This document shows positions 61,081-64,000 of a stretch of DNA of 64,000 nt, one piece after another. The notes under the pieces are model-generated. The model was not told the origin of the DNA. It searched no databases and saw nothing but the letters and a program-made list of their open reading frames with translations. Within the stretch, counting starts at the first letter, position 1; the number at the start of each line of letters is the position of its first letter. The DNA comes from Xylaria sp. FL1777 (Eukaryota; Ascomycota; Sordariomycetes; Xylariales; Xylariaceae): assembly GCA_022578965.1 (NCBI GenBank), contig MU400655.1:1-64000 (forward strand), in the 5' to 3' direction. The position numbers were made by a program, and so were the translations under genes.

Positions 61081-64000
61081 TAATAGCAAAATATTATTGC
61101 ACTACGCTTAAATTAAAAGCTTTTTTATGTAATTAAATGTTTAATATTAGCAAAATCTATTTATTTTTTTAAGCTTAAACAATAATTGTTTAATTAACTT
61201 AATAAGTTTCCTTATATTAAGTTAAATTAAGTTATAAGCTTTTTATTACATTAATAAAAAACAAAACGTTATTTTTATAACGTTAATAAACTTTTTTTTA
61301 AGCACTTAAAACTTTTTTTATTTTATTTCTACTAAAAAAAGCAGTAGTACTTATTTTTATTAAATCTTTAAACCTGCTTTTTATAAATATTACATAAAAG
61401 CTTAGCTATAAATTACTTTAAGCACTTATTTTTTTACTATATTAAAGCTGTTATATTTTATTACATATTTTTTTTTAAAGCATGTTTAGTAATAAATGCT
61501 TTTTATAAAGCTTTTTTATAATTTAAAGATATAGCTAATAAAAATCTTTTATTACTTTATTTTTTACTATAAGATAACGCTAAATTATTATATAATTAGT
61601 ACATTTTATAGCATTTTACTAAACTTATAATAAGCTATACTTTTTAAAGCAAAGCTTTATAGTTTTGTTTATTTTTAATAGTGCTTTTTTGTTAATTTTT
61701 TTAAGTTTTAGCTTTATAACCATACTTTCTTTAAAACTTAAAAACTTTAATTTTTTATAAAATGCTAAACAAGTTAAAAAAAAACATCGTTTAATTTTTA
61801 GTTAGCATAGTTTATAGTTAAAACTATAACAATATTTAATTGTTTTTAATCTTTTAATTTTTGTTTTTAATTAATAAAAACATTTTTAGCAAATGCTTTT
61901 ATAGTAGTTAATTTTTAATAAATCTAAGAATTTTACTTTTAATAATTAAATATTAATACTTTTAACTATTTTTATTAATTATTATAGCAGTTTTAAAAAC
62001 TAACAAAATAAAACTTTATATTTTATTTTATTATTTTATGCTAATGTATTTAAGCAAACATTTGCTTTAAACACTTTAATTTTTTTATAATAAAAGTTCT
62101 AGTTTTTTACTACACTTAATAAAAAATATAAAGCTTTTTAAAAAAAAAAGCTTAGTTAAACTAATATATATAATAAAACAAACTAGCTAGCTAAGCTTAA
62201 AGTTTAATTATAAGCTTTTTAACTGCAATAACTTTAATATATATTATTAAAGCTAAAATTACTATAGCTACTAGTATTAAACTTGCTTTTTAATTGTTTT
62301 TTGTTAAAAAATTTAAATTATATTTATTTTAATTATAAAACTTAAAAAAGCTTTATATTAGTATTTATTATTATTATTTCTTTGTGTTAAAATTAAATAA
62401 TTTGTACGCTTGCTGCTTTTTTTAAATATAATAGCTATTTCTTAAGCTTTTTTTCTGGGGTTAAGCTTTAACTTTTTGTTACTTGTTATAATTATAGCAA
62501 GCTAAAACCCTGCTATTAAAAGTTAATAAAGCAGAAATTTAAATGAACTATTGCTAACGTAAAGCTATGCAATTTATTTTAATTATTATAAATTATTTAT
62601 AAGCTTTAAAAAGCATTAGTTTTTAGTTTAATAAATATATTCTTTTTAAAGTTAAAATTGTTAGCATGTATTAGCTTTAGAATTATTACGCTTATTTAAG
62701 TAAAAAAAGCATTATTAAATAAATAATAACTAATATAATAAGCTATTTGTAGTTTTGCTATATAATTGCTTATATTTAAATATATATAGCTTAATTTTTA
62801 AAACAAGCATATAATTATTAGCAAAATTAACTAAGTAATTATTGTACACTAAAGTTAGCTATTTAATTTTGCAGCACAAAAAAATTAGTTATAATTAAAC
62901 TGCTTAAGTTTTAGCTTTAATAAAGTTATTAATATAGCTATAATTTTATTACTTATTAAAAAAACATTTTGCTATTTGCTAAAAATAAACTATGCTATAA
63001 TAACTATTTGCACAAACTAAAACCTATTAGCAGTAATAGCTATAATAGTTAAAGCAAAGCTTATTTTACTAAAAAACTGTTTTTTTTAATTTTTTTCTTT
63101 ATTATTTCTTAAAACATTAGTTTGCTATATAGCTTTTTTGCTTAAAAGCTAATAAGTAGTAAAATATATAAGCTTTAAGAAAAAACTTAGCTTATTAAAT
63201 GTTTTGTTTATGCTTATAAAAAAACAACTATTAAAAAAGTATTTCTTGCTGCTATAATTTATAACTAGTTAAAAAACTAGTTATATATTAAGCTTAAATA
63301 ATAACTATTAAATCTAAAAAACAAGCTTAATAGCTTTTATATTATTTTAAATAGTAAAACTATAAGTAGTTTTTTAAAAAAGTTATACTTATAAAAGTAA
63401 GCATAGCAATAAATAGCATTTTAAAAAAGTAAGCAAGCTTTATAAATATATAAAAATAAAAAACAAAAAAAGATTTAAGTGCTTTTTTATATGTAAGTTT
63501 ATAAAAACTTAAAATATTTATAGCTTATATTATAGTATACTTAAATATTAAGTAGCTTATATTTATAATAAGTATTTAATTTAGCGTAAAGCTAGTTTTT
63601 TTCTATAATATAGCTAGTAATTAATAAGTATTTAATTTAATGCTTGTTATAGTAAAGCTAGTTTTTTTTTATAAATTATGTATTTTATTACTAAGTTTAC
63701 TTAGTACGTTTTATATTATAGCAACTATAATGCATAATAGCTAGCAAAAAATTAAGTAATTTAATTGCTACTATAAAGCCTTTAATTTATTAATAATTAT
63801 TAACTTATAAATAGCTATTATTGCTTTAATGCTTTATTTATTAAGTTTAAAAAAGTTAGCTTAATAACTTAAACTTGCATATATAAGCTTATTTTGCTTT
63901 TTTATATATTTACTAACTTTATTTAGCTCGAAAACATAGCGCAAAAAGCTCTGCTGCAGGTTAACCATTTTTAAAAAAAGATTTATATAAAGAAAATGCT

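Larger units (their letters stand above)
59553..64000. other. Right flank, decayed AT-rich DNA
   Basis: This continues the sequence that was interrupted at 5792. Stops occur in all frames. Apart from a duplicated segment (60225-60461 and 60848-61080) I see no gene, RNA or mobile-element boundary. Confidence 0.5.

Overview
The window looks like 64 kb of repeat-derived, extremely AT-rich DNA from a filamentous fungus, most likely an ascomycete (Pezizomycotina). About one base in five is G or C in the lines I counted. No reading frame longer than about 95 codons survives. Paired repeat copies differ almost only by C/T and G/A transitions, and glutamine and tryptophan codons have become TAA or TAG. 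This is the signature of repeat-induced point mutation (RIP) acting on transposons. I see no intact host gene, rRNA, tRNA, CRISPR array or bacterial-type regulatory site. The species cannot be named from the sequence.

The organising structure is one decayed Ty3/Gypsy chromovirus. It is coded on the minus strand and occupies the window from 5793 to 59547. Its 3' LTR (5793-6288) is whole. Its internal region (6289-13001) still shows reverse transcriptase, RNase H, integrase and chromodomain motifs. Its 5' LTR is cut in two: the first 155 bp lie at 13002-13156 and the remaining 342 bp at 59206-59547. The two pieces together make exactly one LTR. The same 5-bp target duplication, TAAGC, flanks the outermost ends (5788-5792 and 59548-59552). 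The 46 kb from 13157 to 59205 is therefore a later insertion, or a nest of insertions, inside that LTR.

The 46-kb insert holds several recognisable parts: three copies of a 300-bp repeat (13321, 23388 and 30758), the first two inverted around a 10-kb block with a cysteine-paired decayed frame; an unidentified decayed frame of about 1,200 codons on the minus strand (26598-30179); a decayed PIF1-like helicase gene on the minus strand (38440-41400) in which every core helicase motif can still be traced; a pair of direct repeats (49937 and 51912) around a 1.6-kb interior with tandem repeats; and several minisatellites. The flanks 1-5787 and 59553-64000 are equally AT-rich and contain only simple or duplicated repeats that I can support.

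Nothing here is likely to be expressed as protein. The interest lies in the nesting history, the unidentified long frames, and the base context of the mutations, which spares C after G and hits C after a pyrimidine.
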